Notes: generated by a model from the letters alone, not told the origin. DNA of 64,000 nt from Chrysomallon squamiferum (GCA_012295275.1 CM022665.1:48878564-48942563); one strand, 5' to 3'; counted from the first letter of the stretch, positions 1-17,158 are shown. Translations and numbers: made by a program.

Positions 1-300
1 TAAGTAAATGTGACTGTCAGCTGTATTTTGTGTGACTAACACAGCTGTATTTTGAGTAAATGTGATGACAGCTGTATTTTCTGTGAGTGACTAATGGCTG
101 TGTTTTGTAATGTAACTTATAGCTGTATTTTCTGAATGTGGGACCAACAGTGTATGATGTGTAAATGACTAACAGCTGTATTTTGTAATATAGCTATCAC
201 TGCTGTATTCTATGAGTTACTGACAGCTGTGTCAATTATAACCGACTCTGTTGTATGACTGTTACAGCTGTATTTTGAGTAATCACGCTAATTCAGTGTA
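1..300. repeat. Degenerate minisatellite, unit around CAGCTGTATTTT
   Basis: About eight imperfect copies of a 30-45 bp unit containing ACAGCTGTATTTTGTG and GTGACTAAC. It lies inside an AFG1L intron whose upstream exon is outside the window. Positions 301-463 are plain AT-rich intron. Confidence 0.75.
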
Positions 301-463
301 GTTTAAATTATAATTATTGTGAAATTGATTATATATTATTACTGGTAAATAAAGCCTTTGCCTTGAATGATACATATTATTAGAAAATTTTATAATTTTC
401 ATGTCAGCAAATTTGTCAAAATGTGTCATTGCTTAACTCGTTATTTTTTGTTGTTTTTTGTAG

Positions 464-534
464 AACATCTAAATATGATAGTGAGAAAGAGTTAGACAGA
501 ATTTTTGAAGATTTACGAAAAATTCAGAATGCAG
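464..534 (+). CDS. AFG1L: AFG1L exon A (first exon in window)
   Basis: Acceptor TAG at 461-463, donor after 534 (GTGAGA). Reads x-T-S-K-Y-D-S-E-K-E-L-D-R-I-F-E-D-L-R-K, the helix before the conserved L-G-R block. Starts with one carried-over base and ends in phase 1. Confidence 0.8.
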
Positions 535-2912
535 GTGAGATAGAAAAAAAGAAAAATAGAAAGAAAAAAAAATGAAAAAGGATAAAATTATTGACTTAAT
601 TATTGGAAGTCTTTAGTCTATAGCTGACTATGATAAAGAGTTGTTTCCCTTGTCTCATTGTGTTTTATTATTAATGTGGCATGCAAGTAGATCAGAGTTT
701 ACAAAACTTTTTAAATTTTGTTCTAGATGTTTGTCCCCGGACACTGACAGTGCTAGGCAGGAGTGTGCACCTGTCTAAAACTTGTGGAAGAATTCTAGAT
801 TGTTCCTTTGATGATTTATGTTCACGGGTAGGTAACTTCAGAGTCACTCAATCTGAATCATATTAGCATAATTTTATACTGATGCTTTTGTTTTTTGTTA
901 GTTTGTTAGTTGTTGTTTTCTTTTTTTTGTTTATTTGTTGGTTTTTTTTTCTTTTTTTTATTTATTTTTTAATTTATGAATTTTTTATTTTTTATTTTTT
1001 TTATCTACTTTGATGTTGCTAATTGCTAGAATAACATAGCATTACCACAAAAAATGTTAATTATTTCAACATATCAAAAACATGATTTTAAAACCTTAAT
1101 ATATTAGTATATTAAATCAAAGGTTATCAAAATAATACAAAAATTGATAAAATAATAATTTATAAATAAAATGAAAAATAATAAAAAGTCAGCTGATGTC
1201 AATGCTTCATACAAAAATAACAGAGATATTTACAAGAAATTGATTTTTATTTTTTTATTTTTTTTTGTCAATGTTTTCTCAGCCAGTTGGAGCTGTAGAT
1301 TACCTTGAGATCAGCAGCCACTTTGATGTCCTCATCCTGAGAAACATCCCTCGAATGAGTCTGAAAAACAAAATGGAGGCTCGAAGATTTGTTATACTGA
1401 TAGATACTCTTTACGATAACAAGGTTCATAATTTATCTTTCCTTTATCATAAACAGTTATTTCAATTTGCTGGGGTGGGGTTTCTTTTTATAGCATGTTC
1501 ATGATAAGCCTTGAAAATAAACACTATTAATGCCAGTGTTTTGTGAATAGAAACTTTCCCTCAACCCTTACTCTTGAGAAAAGTGTTAGTTAACTGATCT
1601 GTACATCAGTTTTTCAATTGCGCTGATAATCTTGTTGATTCATAATTGGTCCATATTTAGTATCAGTTGTGGTACTCACACTTTTCTGTTCAGTATATTT
1701 TCAAACATGCTGGGATTAGTTATTTACTTTTCAGTGCTCCCCGTTGAGACCAATTTTCTTTAAAATTAAAATAGATTATCTTTTTTTAATTTTTATTTTT
1801 TTTCATACCAGATTAATGGTATTTGCTAAGCTTGCATATCAGTGACATACATGTAAATTAATAATATTTATTGGCTACATGTAATTGAAAGACTACACAG
1901 ATAATGTTTAATTTGAAAGTTTGAAAGATATTTTGATGTGAGAACACTAAGATTACAAGTGTTTGTTTAAACACAGGTGTACATTTTATTACACAGGTGT
2001 ATATTTTATTACGCAGGTAAAACTTTATTACACAGGTGCACATTTTATTACACAGGTAAAACTTGTGTGTTCATCAGAAGCAGAACCCCAGGAGCTGTTT
2101 TCCACTGGGTCAGTCAGCGCCTACGACTTTGATTCAAACAGAGCTTTGATGGATGACCTTGACATTGAAGCTGTAAGAGCAGTCGTGTTAGGTTAAAATG
2201 TTCCTAACAGAAGTAACCAGTCGAATACTGAGAACATTATTTACAACTGAATGAAAAACATTTTAAAAAGTGATATTGAAAATTTTTTGGAACTGAATTC
2301 AAAACATTTTAAAAAGGACATTTTGAAAATTATTTGGAACTGAATTCAAAACATTTTAAAAAGTACATTTTAAAAATATTATAGGATTTAATTACATACA
2401 TTTTGATAATGATCTGGAATTGAAGAAAATATTTTTAAAAAGTACAGTTTGAAAATTACTAGTAACTGAATAAAATACATTTTGATAATTATTTGCAATT
2501 GAATTAAATTCATTTTAAAAAGGATTTTTTTATTGAAAATCAATTGTAATTGAATTAAAAACATTTATTTTAAAAAACAGAACTGTTTAACAAGTAAAGC
2601 TTATTGAGGATGTTTTCTTGTAAAAAATCTCTTTCAATCAGCCTTTCAAAGTCAAAAGTTTTGTATAGCTGAATTATACACTCAGAGATTCATTGTCAAG
2701 TGTATGTGGGGGAAGTCAAACTATTATGGAAAGTTAATTAATAATTAAAATAATGAGAGTTTTATTCATTCTGTTTTCAGAATGCAAGTATTTTCACTGG
2801 GGAAGAAGAACTGTTTGCGTTTGAACGGACAATATCTCGCCTGACAGAAATGCAGACAGATGAATATTGGAACATGGAGAGAAAGTTGTCAACAAAACAA
2901 GATGTTTTATGA
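464..2912 (+). CDS. AFG1L: AFG1-like ATPase, C-terminal part (five exons)
   Basis: Partial gene: the P-loop half lies upstream of the window. Coding exons are 464-534, 727-827, 1283-1423, 2056-2172 and 2781-2912 (stop TGA 2910-2912). Each has AG/GT borders and codon phase carries through (phases 1,0,0,0). Conserved AFG1/LACE1 blocks are visible: L-G-R-x-V-H-L-S-K-x-C-G, then P-V-G-A-x-D-Y-L-E-I, F-D-V-L-I-L-R-N-I-P and R-R-F-V-I-L-I-D, then L-M-D-D-L, and finally F-T-G-E-E-E-L-F-A-F-E-R-T-I-S-R-L near the end. In the family this is a mitochondrial AAA-type ATPase that helps degrade respiratory-chain proteins; that role is family knowledge, not shown here. The gene is tail-to-head with AP4B1. 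The product is identified with high confidence. The N-terminus and ATPase motifs cannot be judged. Confidence 0.9.
727..827 (+). CDS. AFG1L: AFG1L exon B
   Basis: Acceptor CTAG before 727, donor GTAGGT after 827. Encodes R-T-L-T-V-L-G-R-S-V-H-L-S-K-T-C-G and D-C-S-F-D-D-L-C, matching the family pattern G-R-x-L-x-L-x-K-A-C-G ... D-C-T-F-E-E-L-C. Confidence 0.88.
1283..1423 (+). CDS. AFG1L: AFG1L exon C
   Basis: Acceptor CTCAG before 1283, donor after 1423. 47 codons in phase 0, with D-Y-L-E-I and F-D-V-L-I-L-R-N-I-P, and ending at L-I-D-T-L-Y-D-N-K. Confidence 0.9.
1962..2060 (+). repeat. 20-bp tandem repeat spanning the AFG1L exon D acceptor
   Basis: Unit is roughly ATTTTATTACACAGGT. AG sites occur just before 1977, 1997, 2017, 2036 and the true exon start 2056. 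The copy at 2017 also repeats the first nine exon bases (GTAAAACTT). The exon edge is thus part of the repeat unit. Confidence 0.85.
2056..2172 (+). CDS. AFG1L: AFG1L exon D
   Basis: Acceptor CACAG before 2056, donor GTAAGA after 2172. 39 codons from V-K-L-V-C-S-S-E-A-E-P through R-A-L-M-D-D-L-D. The acceptor is the last of five near-identical AG sites spaced about 20 bp apart (see repeat 1962-2060). Confidence 0.87.
2230..2580 (+). repeat. Degenerate 55-60 bp repeat in AFG1L intron
   Basis: Repeated blocks of the form ACTGAATTCAAAACATTTT followed by AAAAAG(G/T)ACATTT. Copies become more divergent toward the 3' side. No coding signal. Confidence 0.7.
2781..2912 (+). CDS. AFG1L: AFG1L last exon
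   Basis: Acceptor TTTTCAG before 2781. Encodes I-F-T-G-E-E-E-L-F-A-F-E-R-T-I-S-R-L-T-E and the typical C-terminus M-Q-T-x-x-Y-W plus 16 further residues, then TGA at 2910-2912. Confidence 0.9.
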   Translation, partial: NASIFTGEEELFAFERTISRLTEMQTDEYWNMERKLSTKQDVL

Positions 2913-3937
2913 TTAGACTCAACTTTAGGAGGCCCGTAAAATATATTTGTTTATAATTAATTTTGTTAAACTTTTATTAGATTTATTGTTCCATAAGTTA
3001 CTCAGGGAATTTTTTTTTAATTACATTTTTAGTTAAAAATAAGTAGAAATTGATGTTTCTTTTACAAATCAAAAAGTAAAAGTGTAATGAGAGGGTGATC
3101 TTGTATGTGTGTTTGATTATTAAAAATAATAATAATAACAACGAAAACAACAAAATAAACAAAAAAAATCCAGCAGTTTTTTTGGTTGGTTGGTTGGTTG
3201 TTTGTTTTTGTTTTCAATTTGTTGGTATTGTCTTGTTATGTAAACAAGAAAAACAGTAAAACTATTGATTTTCTCAACTGTCTCATTTTATCTCAACTGA
3301 AATGACTTTCCTTACCATATTTACAAATTTGGTTAAATAAGGAAAACTTAAAAGTGAGTTATTTTGTTGCATTTTTCTTTTGGTAAATTGACAATTACTA
3401 AAACTAAGAACTAGTCAAAAGGTTTTACAGTTTACAATATCATAATTATTTGATTAAACTTGCATTTGATTCTCTCACTTGATCTTTAGTGGTATAAATG
3501 TGGTAAAACAATTTGAAGCATTTTCAACATTTCTGTCTCGGAATATTTTAGAAAATTATTCACACTGAAAGATGTGAGAAAAAAACAACAAAAACAATGA
3601 TTTATTTTTATCAGTCTGATTAAGAGTATGTGAATTTTACTTAAGAGTTTTAATATGTTTTGTTATGTTTCACAAAGGTGAATATGGAGAGAGATGATAA
3701 TTTTAGCATAAAAATAATAAAACACTTCTTTCCTCATTTTATTTTATCTTATATGCTAGTTAACAGTATAGATTCTCATAGAAATATATACATGGTCACC
3801 AACACACACACACACACACATTCATGCATATATCTATACATTTATTTTTATAGAAACCTCTGTATTTATGTGTACCAAGCCATTTGTGATAATAGATTAC
3901 ATTTATCTTTTGCCAATAAAATACTGTTGATTTTATT
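2913..3937 (+). other. AFG1L: AFG1L 3' UTR (probable)
   Basis: AT-rich sequence without an ORF of interest. Candidate poly(A) signals AATAAA lie at 3716-3721 and 3915-3920. A short CA run sits near 3800. The true cleavage site cannot be fixed from sequence alone. Confidence 0.5.
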
Positions 3938-4261
3938 TTATGTGGTTTATGTGTTGTTTGTATTCTTATCACTATATATTTTGAAGTGAAAAGCAAAACA
4001 TCATTTAATTTCTTCAGACGAATATAATGAATTGTAAATGTAAATTGTTATTATTTATTTTGTTTTTAAATAATTAATTTATTTATGGGAACTTAATTCG
4101 TTTTCATGTTAGGATTACTTCTTGTAATAGTAGACGTACATATTTTTAATCAGGGCTTGATAAAAAGGTGCCCAAATAAATAACGAATATATATCTTATA
4201 ATAATAATCCAAAATAATTAATTCTCTGATGAACAGGAAATAAATTCTCGTCTAAGCCGAT

Positions 4262-4303
<42 letters not shown>

Positions 4304-4411
4304 TATCAGTGATAATTCGAACCTAAACAGTTACATTAATTGTTGGTCTTACAATTTCATACTAGTTTCTGAAAGTTTCAAATAACGCGGATTACCTGTA
4401 GTGATAGATAG

Positions 4412-4431
4412 TCACGTGATGCATCATGTGA
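4412..4431. promoter_or_regulatory. Double MiT/TFE-type E-box palindrome before AP4B1
   Basis: TCACGTGATGCATCATGTGA is a 20-bp palindrome with a single mismatched pair. It contains TCACGTGA (the CLEAR/E-box core) and TCATGTGA (M-box) spaced one helical turn apart, ending 10 bp before the AP4B1 ATG at 4442. MiT/TFE factors (TFEB, TFE3, MITF) bind such 8-mers in lysosome and membrane-traffic genes. Binding here is inference. Confidence 0.55.
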
Positions 4432-4441
4432 TACGTACAAA

Positions 4442-6685
<2,244 letters not shown>

Positions 6686-6771
6686 CAACATAATTTATTT
6701 CAAATGTTGTTTTATTTATTCTTTTATTACTTTTCTTTTTCTTTTCTTTTTTTTAATTTCTGACTTTTGTC

Positions 6772-6777
6772 AATAAA
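6772..6777 (+). promoter_or_regulatory. AP4B1 poly(A) signal
   Basis: AATAAA 87 bp after the stop codon of the trunk-only ORF. It supports a genuine transcript end here. Confidence 0.55.
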
Positions 6778-7232
6778 TTTTATAATTTGAAGTCTGTTTT
6801 AACCGATGGTGGCAGTTTTTGTTTAATTAGTTAAAGTCATTCATATTATGTTTCAGTTATTTTAACCAGTTTTAGCAGTTCACAGTAATATTTGACTAGA
6901 GTATTGCATGGACAGTCCTATTTTATAATTTTATTTTGATTTTTTATGGGTTTTTTTTTTTTAGGTTTTTTTCTTTTTTTGTTTGTATGTTTCTTTCTAT
7001 GTTGTTGGGTTGTTGTTTTTTTTCCCTGGTTTTGTTTGTTTGTTTGTGTTTGTTGTTGTTTTCTTCTTCTTTTTGTTGTTGTTGTTGTTATTGTTGTTCT
7101 GGGGGCTGTTATAAAAGTGAAGGTTTATTTCAGCCAGTTGTTATTGTTACTGTCTCCACATTTTCTTTATTTCAGTTACCTGAAAATTTACACAACTTCA
7201 TTTTCATTTTCATATTTATTTATTTATTTATT

Positions 7233-7282
<50 letters not shown>

Positions 7283-7884
7283 ACAGCTGACACTAATTCT
7301 GCATTTATTTCAGTCAACACTAATAATTCATATTTTATCTGTCATTTACCATCTTCACCTTTAATAAAATATTTTTATTTTTATTTTTATTTACATTTAA
7401 TATAAATTTAAAAAGCAATGATATACAATTAAAATTAAATAAAATAAACATTGGAATCTAATCAACACAGAGATGTGAAGAGATCTGAAATTTTATAAAC
7501 TGTATTTTTTTTTACATGGTAGAAAAATGATTGATTGAGAAACATATTTAAGGCTGTGAAATGAATTTCTAAGAAACAAATATATTTGTATCTGAAAGTG
7601 AAAAACTAGGACTAGGCCTTGGTGATAGAACTAAAAGGCTGGAAGGACTGCAGGTCAGGGGCTCACACAACTAGTATGAAAAATCAAAATGAAAGTGTTA
7701 CGAAAAGAAATATGTTTATCTCAATGGCATGCTTTGTTTCTACTTTGTGTAATTGTTTTTGTTTTTTTAATAATATATTATTAATTTTTTTCTTATTTTT
7801 TTTTCTTATTTTTTATTATTCAATTTTTTATTTATTTATATATTTTTATTTTTTTTTATATTTTATTATTTTTTTTTTTTTTTT

Positions 7885-7935
<51 letters not shown>

Positions 7936-8249
7936 TTTTTTTATTATTATTATTTTTTTTTTTTTTTTTTTTTGCCTGCTGTAGGAAACGCTGTCATCTG
8001 ATGTAATAAACATTTTTTAAAATAATAAAAATTTGGTTATGCATCACAATTATAGTGTACATGAATGTATTGGTTTATATAATTTTAAGGGACCTCCAAA
8101 ATGTACCCAGTGGCCCTGAACTCCAACACCAGGCCCAGGATGTAACCTGTGTCATATACATTTCATTATCCATTTTGTATTTATTTTGTTTTAAATATTA
8201 ATTTTAATTTTTTTTTTTTCATATACTTTAACAACTTCAGTATCTGTTC
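6778..8249. other. Intergenic low-complexity DNA
   Basis: T-rich stretches, (TTTA)n/(TTA)n at about 7215-7280 and 7885-7975, and long T runs. No supported gene. Apparent ORFs here are poly-Leu/Phe/Ile products of simple repeats. Confidence 0.75.
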
Positions 8250-8529
8250 TTTGGATTATATCATTCTAGTTGTAAGCCCTTCAAAGTTGTATGTATCTTT
8301 AAAATATTCGACCTTCACGTTCGTTAATAACCGCAAGGCAATCGGGAGTCTTCGGATGTTGATTTTCATAGCAGAATCCAATTTACCGAACGCTTTCGAG
8401 TATTGCCGAGCTTGTCAAGTCTTGGTAGCGGTATCGTAGTAAACGAATGAATGAATGAGCACGCGTCGCCTTCAGTTGCCTAATACGGTCTCCGATTACG
8501 ATCCGGCTAGCTTTATTTTGTTGACACAG
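8250..8529 (+). promoter_or_regulatory. Candidate non-coding first exon/promoter
   Basis: A stretch with many CpG dinucleotides and ordinary complexity, ending in the strong donor ACACAG|GTAAGTT (exon end 8529). Only short upstream ORFs are present (GAATGAATGAATGA near 8444). The GOGAT coding exon at 18945 begins with an acceptor and untranslated bases, so a leader exon must exist upstream. This is the best candidate, by inference. Splicing to 18945 would give a 10.4-kb intron. Confidence 0.4.
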
Positions 8530-8814
8530 GTAAGTTGCCTGTTATCCAAAATCATTGTCTAATTCTGTACTAGCGTATTTCTCTTTCATATCTAATTGAA
8601 TGAATGATCGAAGATTGGTGAAATGTTTACATGAATATTTCTTATTTGTAGAATCGAAGGATCCTTCATTAAAAATGATATTTATAATTTGTTAATTATA
8701 AATTCCGTGCGCTTTTATTGTTTTATTTAATGTCGTTTTAATTTTATTGTTAGTTTATTTATTTATTTTCTTTTTTTAAATATTGTGTCTTCTGTTTTAA
8801 CGATACCAAAGCAA

Positions 8815-8965
8815 AACATGTAAAGCCGGCAATCAAGGTTGTACCTTGTCATTCAGTGCGCATGCATCGTGCACGTGAGCATGTCTAGCTACAAACCGGA
8901 ACAAAATGAAAAAACACGGCGTTAGTTGAAAATTAAATTACTGACAGAAACGCAGACGACCGATC
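8815..8965. promoter_or_regulatory. CpG-bearing block with NRF1-like and ETS-like words
   Basis: Contains TGCGCATGCA (near 8858; NRF1-like), GCACGTGAGC (E-box), ACCGGAAC (ETS-like) and several other CpGs, in otherwise AT-rich DNA. Could be the core promoter of an alternative or divergent transcript. Motif matches only. Confidence 0.3.
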
Positions 8966-9127
8966 CCAGTTATGTAGGCTGGAAAATGTTATTGTGAAAT
9001 CGATAAAATGAACAGAGTTGTTTGTTTCAACATGGCTTTATATAACATTAACAGTGACTAAAACGATGGTTTGATATTATTTATAAAATTAATATTTGAA
9101 ATAGCGATTAAAAATTATAGACGTTAG

Positions 9128-9129
<2 letters not shown>

Positions 9130-9192
<63 letters not shown>
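9130..9192. repeat. (CT)n microsatellite
   Basis: Pure CT dinucleotide for about 63 bp. The flanks 8966-9129 and 9193-10330 are AT-rich and hold no supported gene. Confidence 0.95.
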
Positions 9193-9194
<2 letters not shown>

Positions 9195-10339
9195 GTGTTT
9201 GTAAAAAAAATTGACCTTTTTTACCTTTAAAAATGTTTCTTAGTTTTTGTTTTAATAATACTGAACAAGTTACTAAAATCAACAACAACAACAACAGATT
9301 AACATTAAAACTAGTAAATTTTACCTTTAAGAATGTGTCTTATTAGTTTCAACTTTAATAATACCGAACAAGTTATTAAATAACAACAACAGATTAAAGA
9401 CTATTAAAAATAGAACATAATACCCTTATCAACCCAAGCCAGTGTTATCAGATTTGAAAATGAGGCTCTGTGGTATTTATGATGTAATCTAGTGCTTTTC
9501 ACCTGTGCATTATGTAACAACAAATGGGAACATAGCCTAGCGTTCACACTGACCTTTTGTACCTGTGACACCTGTGCTTTTCTTATTGCTTCATGCAGTC
9601 ACTCAGCCATATCGACATCTAACCTCTTGGTCACAATATACCAAAGCAGGTAGTAGTAGCATTTACTTAAATTAAACTGAACACAAAACTTACTTAAAAT
9701 TAATGAATTTAATTGTGTTTTTTTTATTTTTTTTCATTTTAGAGCATGATGTATTTGAAGGTTACACATAAATATGTTTCATACACACATATCAATCTAT
9801 GCATGCACACACATACTCAAACACACACACACATATACTTAAACACACACACATATTAAAATCCAAAAGCTTGTAGTAACATTTTGAATGTCCTCTATAA
9901 CCAAAGATAACAGATACTCTAATTAACTTTTTGTTTGTTTATGTTCATAATTCATCTATTAGAGTTTTTTTTTGATTTAATAAAAAATTTTAAATTATTT
10001 ATTTTTTAAAGGAGACCAGCATAAAAAAAAAAAAAAAAAACACAAACTGATAACATTTTACTCTTTCTGTTTAAAGACGAAATGATAATTAAACGACAGT
10101 GTGATGAAGCGTGACATTAATTTATTCCCAAGTAAAGAATCGAGATTAAGGCACACATGAGACGCTAGTCTAGTCCTGGCAAAAGATAACCTCATGTAAC
10201 TGCTAGTTCTAACAATACACTGAGTGCACAGGTACTAGACAGGTCACTGTGATACTGATGACAGGTTGCCAGGTCACTAGTTTACTACACTCGGTAAGCT
10301 AGATAAGTGCATGCCTATTTATACTGATAAGAGGAAAGA

Positions 10340-10815
10340 TAAAGTAACTATAGTCAAGTCTATATGTATGTGTGTGTGTTTTTAAAAGGAAAGATAAAGT
10401 AACTACAGTCAAGTCTATATGTGTGTGTGTGTGTCTTTAAAAGGAAAGAAAGAAACTACAGTCAAGTCTATATGTGTGTGTGTGTGTCTTTAAAAGGAAA
10501 GATAAAGAAACTACAATCAAGTCTATATGTGTGTGTCTTTAAAAGGAAAGATAAAGTAACTACAGTCAAGTCTATATGTGTGTGTGTGTCTTTAAAAGGC
10601 AAGATAAAGTAACTACAATCAAGTCTGTGTGTGTGTGTGTCTTTAAAAGGAAAGATAAAGTAACTACAATCAAGTCTGTGTGTGTGTCTTTAAAAGGAAA
10701 GATAAAGTAACTACAATCAAGTCTATATGTGTGTGTGTGTCTTTAAAAGGAAAGATAAAGTAAATGCAGTCAAGTCTGTGTGTGTGTGTGTCTTTAAAAG
10801 GCAAGATATACAGAA
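10340..10815 (+). repeat. Minisatellite of about 50 bp, GTCTTTAAAAGGAAAGATAA unit
   Basis: About nine copies. Each has CTTTAAAAGGAAAGATAAAG, then AACTACA(G/A)TCAAGTCT, then a variable TG run. Copy-length variation comes mostly from the TG run. Confidence 0.9.
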
Positions 10816-11338
10816 AATAGAAACAAGTCTATATATGTATTATGTGTGGGTGGGTGTAAATATATATGTGTGTTGATGTGATTCAGTTGTATATATCTGT
10901 ATAAATAGTTGTATTTGATCATATATATGTGTAAAACTAATATCGTACAATCATGTCTAATAGTATGTAAATAGTTAAATATGATTAAGAATAACTGTAT
11001 AAATTTAATAACATTTCCTATGATCAATTATGTGTGTCAGATAACAGCATTTAGTCATCATATATGTTAATGTAAATAATTATATATATAATGAAGTGTG
11101 CATAGGCCTGTGTATAAATATAATAATATCATTTGATAATTAAGTATTTATATATGAAATAAATAAAATACTAAAAACATAAAACAAATACTTACAAATA
11201 AGACGTCCAACATCTATAAACACAATGATGATGTTGAACGTGCTGTTTGTTAGTAATGTTGAATAGAAATCTATTGACAGTGTCACTAGCAGATATATAC
11301 TTGACTGCATATAACTATTAGTATAAATGTGCACACAT

Positions 11339-11339
11339 A

Positions 11340-11388
<49 letters not shown>

Positions 11389-11425
11389 ATGTATATCACT
11401 ACTATATCTATACTTGATTACCACT

Positions 11426-11469
<44 letters not shown>

Positions 11470-11504
11470 AGATGTATATCACTACTATATACTTGATTAC
11501 CACT

Positions 11505-11583
<79 letters not shown>
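11339..11583. repeat. Three (CA)n blocks in a short tandem duplication
   Basis: CA runs at 11339-11384, 11430-11466 and 11508-11583. They are separated by a repeated spacer (GATGTATATCACTACTATAT ... TTGATTACCACTAATAA). The whole block is about 85 bp repeated. Confidence 0.9.
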
Positions 11584-11588
<5 letters not shown>

Positions 11589-12166
11589 GAGTACACAAGT
11601 GATGCTATTATTATTATTTTTCAAGCACTCTGTATTTGTAAGAGACAACTGGTATGTGCACACAATGGAGATACTTGTAATGTAAAATGTTTCCTTCCAA
11701 ATGTAACAAGCTCATCTCGTTCACTGGCGTAAAGCACAGAGTCGCTGTTTAATGGTTTTTTAAACAGCAAAATCCATTTGAGAAAACACAACTAATAATA
11801 CATGTAATCTGTAGTCTGGAGAGCTCACTGTAATATGACGGTTAAGAGTAATGTTAAGTTTGTGGATGCTTTGTTAATTTGGGGTTTACAAATAACAAAA
11901 GCTAAATATATCTCCTGTTAATTGCATTCGCTGGTAGGAGATGATATTTTACAAAAAAAGAAAAAAAAAAAGATGATGATGATGATGATGTGGATGGTAA
12001 CTGAGTCTCTTCTGCTGTGAAGTTTGTGATGGATTCTGGAGTCTGGGAGAAGAGAGTGAGAACAAGTGTGAGAAAAACATTTAACAGTACAACGTGAAAT
12101 ACTAGCTCACTGACAAATTTAACTCTTTAGGCATAGCTTGTGTACACACACACACATTGATAGGTA

Positions 12167-14917
<2,751 letters not shown>

Positions 14918-15066
14918 ATAATTGTTCACACACACAAACACACACACACACAGATATACAGATACACACATATGCATATCTACATACATACATAGATATA
15001 CACATAAATACACATGCATATATACATATATACATATCCATACATACATACATACATATATACATT
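14918..15066. repeat. Compound (CA)n / (TACA)n microsatellite
   Basis: CA run, then TACATA/TATACA units to about 15065. Confidence 0.85.
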
Positions 15067-15599
15067 TATTACATATATATTTTATCTTTATTTTTCCCCA
15101 AAAAAAAGACAGTGAATAAGAATTTTTGACATAACAAAAATAAATATTTAAAAAAATAACAGTCTTTTAAAAAAAGAAACAGAAAAAAATATTAATTTTA
15201 TCAAAACTTCCTTCCTGATAATTGTAAGAAAACAGACACAGCACATTTGCTTTTTAAATTTTTTTATAACCTAATTAATCAGAAACTGTATTTTGGTCTC
15301 TGGTAATAATTAAAATGTATAGATGTCTCGGTCATAAAAATTTCCATTTAAACTGTTTAGGAGGAGAAAACAAATTACTAAATATTCTGCTCATTTGCAA
15401 GAAATCAATAGATCCTCATGTAAATGTGTTTACTTGGAGGACATTTAACAGTTTTTTCTAAGAAACCAATAATTAATGGAGCACATGTGTACATGTCTGG
15501 TTAGAACATTTTATAATTAACTGTAACATGTTTATGATAATTTGACAATGTTTTTTTTTTTTTTTTTTTTTTTTGTAATTCTGTTGTTTCATACACACT

Positions 15600-15900
15600 G
15601 ACAGACAAACAGGACTGCACATACCATATTTTAAACACAGGAAATCACATATCATGTTTTAAACACAGGATATACCATACCTCATACCACGTTTCAATCA
15701 CAGGATATCACATACCACATTTTAAACACAGGATATCACATACCACATTTCAAATGCAGGATATCACATACCACATTTTAAACAGGATATCACATACCAT
15801 GTTTTAAACACAGGATACAAAATTTTAAACACAGGGTATCATATATCACTTTTTAATCACAGAATCACCCAGTATCACACACTTTTAAAAACACAGTCTG
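15600..15900. repeat. 34-bp minisatellite, TTTTAAACACAGGATATCAC unit
   Basis: About eight copies of a unit with ACACAGGATATCACATACCA and TTTTAAAC. Divergence is modest. Preceded by a T run at 15551-15574. Confidence 0.85.
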
Positions 15901-15904
15901 ATAA

Positions 15905-15985
15905 ATAGCAGCAAGGAGGTATTGATCCCACTGCCTCTCACACATGAAACAAGCACTCTAACCACTGTGTTCAGTCTGTCTGTGG
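15905..15985 (-). mobile_element. tRNA-derived SINE head, degenerate
   Basis: On the minus strand the block reads like a tRNA: CAGTGGTTAGAG (A-box region) followed about 30 bp later by GGGATCAATACC (a decayed B box). The left and right ends of a full element were not defined. Confidence 0.45.
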
Positions 15986-16155
15986 TGAGTATAACTCGGG
16001 GAATGGCCTTGTAGTGGCATTAAGTCAACCGTGACCATAAAATTATATTCTGTGTTACATGATAGTGTCAGTGAACTTTTCAAAATAACAGACACAACTC
16101 ATTACACCCCAGTCTAGACCAGTGGTAAGCTACATTCTTAAAACACTATTTACTT

Positions 16156-16158
<3 letters not shown>

Positions 16159-16194
<36 letters not shown>

Positions 16195-16196
16195 GT

Positions 16197-16236
<40 letters not shown>

Positions 16237-16243
16237 CTGTGTG

Positions 16244-16291
<48 letters not shown>

Positions 16292-16377
16292 TGTATGTAT
16301 GCATGCATATGTATTTGTATATGTATATATGTGTTTGTATATACATATATATGTATGTGTCTGTGTGTGTATATGTA

Positions 16378-16416
<39 letters not shown>

Positions 16417-16433
16417 CTATATATATATATATA
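16159..16433. repeat. Compound TA/TG/TATG microsatellite
   Basis: (TA)n, (TG)n, (TATG)n and mixed units in sequence. ORFs on both strands are artefacts of the repeat. Confidence 0.95.
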
Positions 16434-16499
16434 ATTAGAAACATAATTATCTGGATAGCACTGATTACTTGTTAGACTTTATCTCACCTTTATGCTAAT

Positions 16500-16800
16500 T
16501 GGTCTTTGTTAACATTTCTGTTTTCAGGTAACAGGTGTTTGCATATTGTAACCGTTACAGTAAAACCGAGCTGTACATTTGTAACCTTAGACAGAATGTT
16601 TCGCTGTTGGACGTCTGAGTGACCATGACGTAATGTTCAGACAGATTTGCATAATCGTAAATTACCACGAGTGAAGTAATTAATATCTTGCGAAAATACA
16701 GAAAAATGCACGTCGAGTTTTAACAGCAACGAGTGTTTTAACAACTGTTTTAAAAATCACCTCATTAAAGAAGGTATATGACAGAACAGACAAAGCAGCC
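16500..16800 (+). promoter_or_regulatory. Complex-sequence block with CRE-like word
   Basis: Ordinary-complexity stretch with several CpGs and ATGACGTAAT (CRE-like, near 16625). It follows a TTTTCAG acceptor-like site at 16522-16528. Could be an alternative leader or promoter of GOGAT. Speculative. Confidence 0.25.
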
Positions 16801-17039
16801 TGTAACTGGGTGTGTCTTGAAGAATGTTAGTTAGGAGTCAGGGATGTTTTAGTTCAAACATAAATCTTTATTTGAATTGTAAATTTCTCATAAAGTGATG
16901 TTATAAAATGAGTGTTTGTAAATTTATGTACGGATGAAGATATTATTTATGTAAATGTATACAGATATTACAGTTTATAGAGTTAAGGCTTCATAAATAT
17001 GTTATTGATGTGGTTTTTTGTATCATTATTATAGACTTT

Positions 17040-17158
17040 TATTGCTGAAAAAAAAAAAATATATATATATAAAATATAAAAAAATAAAAATAAAAATAAA
17101 AATAAAAATAAAAATAAAAATAAAAATAAATAAATATAATATAAAATAATAATAATAA

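Noticed and set aside
15905-15985. Functional tRNA gene on the minus strand
   Set aside because: No intact acceptor stem or B box; fits a decayed SINE head only.
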